From: Capsicum annuum
Lineage: Eukaryota > Streptophyta > Magnoliopsida > Solanales > Solanaceae
Direction of reading: 5' to 3'
Assembly: GCF_002878395.1 (NCBI RefSeq)
Contig: NW_025861879.1
Location: 178,701 to 242,700 of the forward strand
DNA: 64,000 bases
Each line of letters opens with the position of its first letter. The stretch's first letter is position 1. Shown here piece by piece: positions 60,753 through 64,000 of the stretch. The position numbers were made by a program, and so were the translations under genes. The notes beneath the pieces are model-generated. The model was not told the DNA's origin and ran no database searches. It saw only the letters and a program-made list of their open reading frames with translations.

Positions 60753-61330
60753 TATCTTTTTAAAATGTAGAAGAAGTGTTGGCTCTTCTTTCTCTTTATT
60801 AAAGAGATATACTGATGATTTTCCATGTCTCTATTGCTTACGCAGTATTTATTAACTCTATTACCTATTTCGAAAGACGTGATTCTTTTCACGGTGGAGA
60901 ATCTAATGTAGATCTATCTGATGATGTTTATCCTTTAATTTTGACTTTGAAAATGGATCAATAATTTATGAAAAATATTTAATATTTTGATATTATAGAG
61001 ATATTTTACATGAAACTTTTTAAAATTGCATTTTTATCTGCATATTTCATACAAAATTGATAAATGCAAAAGTAAATATTCATCAAAAAAATTTAATTGC
61101 AAAATATAATTTTATATATTAGAAGACTAAAAAGTTTAGTTGTCAAAAAGTTACTAGTAGATTTAACAGAATCTTATAATATGAGTTAATCTTGATAGCT
61201 TCAAAAAGTTTTTTTAACCCTGCTATTTAAAGTCTTTACTGCCATAATTTGACAAAGTTATATTCTAAATTAATTTTTGTAAAACATGTTTCTTGGTAGA
61301 AATTATTGATAAAAATTTATTTAAATAGTA
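60753..61330 (-). other. Unassigned AT-rich viral-flank sequence
   Basis: Lies between the inverted intergenic region and RNase H of V3. Very AT-rich. I see no domain and no match to V1 or V2. It could be the post-RNase H spacer of the virus. Confidence 0.35.
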
Positions 61331-61349
61331 GTAATTAGTGATGGATTCT

Positions 61350-62851
61350 TTTACAGAGATGGAAATTGTGCCAATGTTGAATATCTTTCAATATTCAGAT
61401 CGAAATACGGGTATCAACAATTTTATTTTTATTATTTCAGGTCTCAATATTTTCCTGTAGAAATTATCTAGTAAACAAATCTTAGAGAGAATTGTTTTCT
61501 CCCTTCATAAATTCTATTTCAAAATCAAAACTAGATAATAAGGCTTGCCGTCTGGCAAATATCTATTTTGAAATTAAATTTGTAATATCCTATTATAAAA
61601 CATCTTTGGCTACTTTGCAGTCCACTCTAAATGAAAATTCTTTGTTAATTAAATCATCTTGAAATTTAGTAATACATAGTAATATAGACAAAATTTCTTT
61701 TATAATAGTAGTATAATTTTTTGGAGTATCATTCTAGATTCCCGACGTGAATCTTACTAATTGTTCAATAGACTCTATGGAACTCCTTTGTTTAAGGATG
61801 CCTCCATATCCTATGTCCAAGGCATCAATTTCTACAATCATAAGAGCCTCTGGATGTGGTATCCCTAGACATGAAAGTTTTTGAACTATTGATTTAATTG
61901 TTTAAATTGTATTAGTGTGCTCTATTCTCCAATGTATTAGATTTTCTTATGACACTGATAAAGGGGCTTACCAACCTGTCTATTATTAGGAATAAAATCT
62001 ACAACATAGTTGAGACTTCCTAAAAATCTTTGAAGCTTGGTTTTATCAGTTAATTCATCTAGAAACATAGAGGAGAATTTTATGGCTATATAAATGGGTT
62101 TATAGGTTCCTTGATATAAATCATGACCAAGAAATCTAATAGAAGTTTGAAATTATTTAATCTTTTTGGCACAAACTACTAGTTTATTTTGTTTGACAAT
62201 TTTTAAAAAGGTTCGGAGATGATTCAAGTGTTGGTCAATATCTTCAGAAAATATTAAAACTCATCTATATAAACTATAGATATATGACTATATTGATTGA
62301 ATATATTTCACAATATTCTAAAATTCAGATGGAGCATTTTTTAGTCCAAAAGACATTACATTCCATTCATATTGTCCAAAAGGAACATTGAAGGTAGTTT
62401 TATATCTATCTTTTTCTACAATTTGTATTTGCCAAAATCATGATTTCATATCAAACTTCGTAAAATATTAGCTTTATAAGTTCTTTTAAGAAGGTCACGT
62501 TTGTTAGGTATCGGGTACCTAATCCATTTTAATACTTTATTGAGAGGCTTATAATTGATAACTAGTCTTGGGGCACCTTATTCTTTTAACACTATTATTA
62601 AGATAAAAGGTTGAAAAATGCCAAGGAGATTTAGAAAGTTTAATAATTTTTTAATCTAATAAATCATCAATTTCCTTTTTTATAGTATTAAATTAATTCA
62701 TGGTTCATTTGAATGCGTCTTACTTTTGTTAGAATAATCCTTTCGTCAAATCCCTCAATATAAGGTAATTAAACTATATGTCTTTTTATTTCCCAAAAGG
62801 CATTAGGAAAATTTGAGCAAACCTCTCGCTCGATGATTTCTTGTAGATATT
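61350..62851 (-). pseudogene. Pararetrovirus V3: RT and RNase H
   Basis: The only viral RT in the window. On the - strand, from 62851: the RT N-terminal segment (EREVCSNFPNAFWEIKRHIV, LTKVRRIQMNHEL), GAPRLVINYKPLNKVLKWIR near 62580-62520, the active site V-Y-I-D-E where the family has Y-I-D-D (near 62265), thumb (LGH-like and KPSFKDF near 62030), then RNase H (first Asp region near 61820; DCK-x-AKDVL near 61600; a final FDFEIEF and LPDFL-like stretch near 61520-61470). Frameshifts and stops are frequent. The fragment starts abruptly at the primer site of the preceding intergenic copy, so movement, coat and protease regions are missing. Confidence 0.75.
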
Positions 62852-63480
62852 TACCATTTGAGGGACGGATCGGGAAAATGAGGAGCAAAATAATAGTTTA
62901 AAATAATTTAATATTTGAAAGTATTTTAAACTTTCAAATTAAACTTTAAAACAACAAAATAATAACAAAATAAATGTAATGCAAAATTATTCAAAACAGT
63001 AGTGAAAGAGAGAAATTTATACTTACAAAAAAAAAGAGAAATTTATACTTACAAAAAAATTTTGATTGATTACAAAAATGTATAGAGATTACAGAGGGAG
63101 ACGAAAAATATGGGAGATGGTAGAGAGTTTTTATAGAAAACTTTTTATTGATTACAGAATGCCTTCCTATTACAAGTTGAAATAATTTAAATAGGCCTCA
63201 AAAGTGCTGACTAATATCTAAAAACATTATCTATTTTACATCTGTTCATTTGATATTTATTCTACACCTGTCTAAGAGTAGCTGGTGCCTATTTAGTTAT
63301 TCTGCACTTGTCTCTGACTATCTTGTATCTTGAACATGTGTCTTTTGATGATTTTGTGAAGATTTTGCATTTTTATTCCTTGAATTTTTGTGCCATTTAT
63401 CTTCTAGTCTTCATTTTGTTTATGGGATCCACCATGTAGCTTTTTAAATTTTGAAGGGTGCTGACAACTTTCTTTTAATT
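62852..63480 (-). other. Pararetrovirus V3: second inverted intergenic region
   Basis: Reverse complement matches 55780-56375. It includes a TATA-like TATTTAA near 63200 and poly-A-type AATAAA sequences near 63130-63150. It ends with the first five bases of the primer site (TGGTA, 62852-62856), where the sequence switches to RT. A repeat of about 27 bases (AGAAATTTATACTTACAAAA) is present twice at 63012-63055. Confidence 0.7.
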
Positions 63481-64000
63481 GAGTAGGTATGCCTGTGCAA
63501 TCCCATATGGATCCATCATTTCACCGTTGCTAGGTTCACTGGCATGTGAAGGTGCAGTATCTAATAATTCCATTATCTGTTTTGAATTGTTCTCTTTATC
63601 TATATTTGACAAGGCTTCTTTGAGTCTTCTCTTTAATTCTTCTTTAGAAGGGTGCGATTCCTTTTGTGAGGATGAGCTTGTCACTGGTTTCTCTGCCGGA
63701 CTCCATCCCTTAATCTAGATAGTCATGATTAAGTATTTGATCTTTTTTCATAAATATCAAAGGACCAATAGATAATATATGAATTTCTTTTGGCAATAAA
63801 TAAATTACACCATTTCATATTCTCCGATAGTGTAGAGATATTCAGTTCTACCTGGAATTTTTCAAACTGCTTTTGAAATTGAGTTGACAATACCTATTTG
63901 TTTCCTCCAAATTGGCTTCACCAATTATAGAACCATTGGGGAATTAAAGTAGTCTTTATTTTCTCAGAGTATTTAACGAACCAGGAGTGAGTGTTAGGCT
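63475..64000 (-). pseudogene. Pararetrovirus V3: downstream ORF, C-terminal part
   Basis: Enters from beyond the window. The last 69+ codons are open on the - strand: a Ser-rich stretch (TSSSSQKESHPSKEELKRRL), a helix with ALSNIDKENNSKQIMELLDT, and a tail ending GIAQAYLLN before the stop at 63475. Upstream sequence to 64000 matches V1 at 35930-36260: KYSEKIKTTLIPQWFYNW, LSTQFQKQFEKFQVEL, KWCNLFIAKRNSYIIYWSF. This copy is better kept than V1 and shows the element A insertion point in V1 (CAGGC in the AQAY codons). Function unknown; no zinc finger, no membrane segment. Confidence 0.7.

Noticed and set aside
60634..60855. 73-codon + strand open frame rich in Ser and Cys
   Set aside because: Produced by the 70-base tandem duplication in inverted viral non-coding sequence.
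63479..63718. 79-codon + strand open frame
   Set aside because: Antisense of the viral downstream ORF on the - strand, which has a clear counterpart in V1.
30124..64000. A replication-competent endogenous virus
   Set aside because: Every copy has large deletions and many stops, and key protease and RT residues are changed; no copy covers the whole genome.

Overview
The window contains no intact cellular gene, tRNA or rRNA that I can support. It is a plant heterochromatin block: nested Ty3/Gypsy LTR retrotransposons inserted into a degraded endogenous pararetrovirus (Caulimoviridae). The pol products carry a C-terminal chromodomain typical of the Tekay/Del chromovirus clade, and the primer binding sites (PBS) match initiator tRNA-Met. 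Element and virus types together suggest a Solanaceae genome, perhaps Capsicum- or Solanum-like; the species is inference at low confidence.

Left block (1-30123, + strand). Element O is an old chromovirus whose 5' LTR starts before the window (1-993 plus 23115-23808), with its interior at 23809-28189 and 3' LTR at 28190-30123. Element T (994-23114, 5-bp duplication GAAAC on both sides) sits inside O's 5' LTR. T is an LTR-interior-LTR-interior-LTR array. Its second interior is split by element C (14617-20322, duplication GGTGT), a small non-autonomous LTR element with a tRNA-Asp-type PBS and one 357-codon frame broken only by stop codons.

Middle block (30124-36443). This is + strand pararetrovirus sequence (V1): coat protein and aspartic protease remnants, then the end of a downstream ORF of unknown function. 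A solo gypsy LTR (S, 32497-34837) interrupts it.

Right gypsy block (36444-55775, - strand). Element A inserted into the same viral ORF. Its left LTR is split by element B (37309-47612). Both are degraded Tekay-type elements with gag, protease, reverse transcriptase (RT), RNase H, integrase and chromodomain traces.

Right viral block (55776-64000). V1 resumes exactly where A interrupted it, runs through its intergenic region and continues head-to-tail into a second genome copy (V2: leader, movement protein, protease). At about 59980 it meets a third copy in inverted orientation (V3, - strand: intergenic region, RT-RNase H, intergenic region, downstream ORF).

Order of events read from the nesting: virus array first; then O, S and A into it; then T into O and B into A; then duplication within T; last, C into the second T interior. 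Almost every base is accounted for by these elements. The unresolved stretches are the O interior at 23825-25850, viral sequence at 34930-35260 and viral sequence at 60760-61330.
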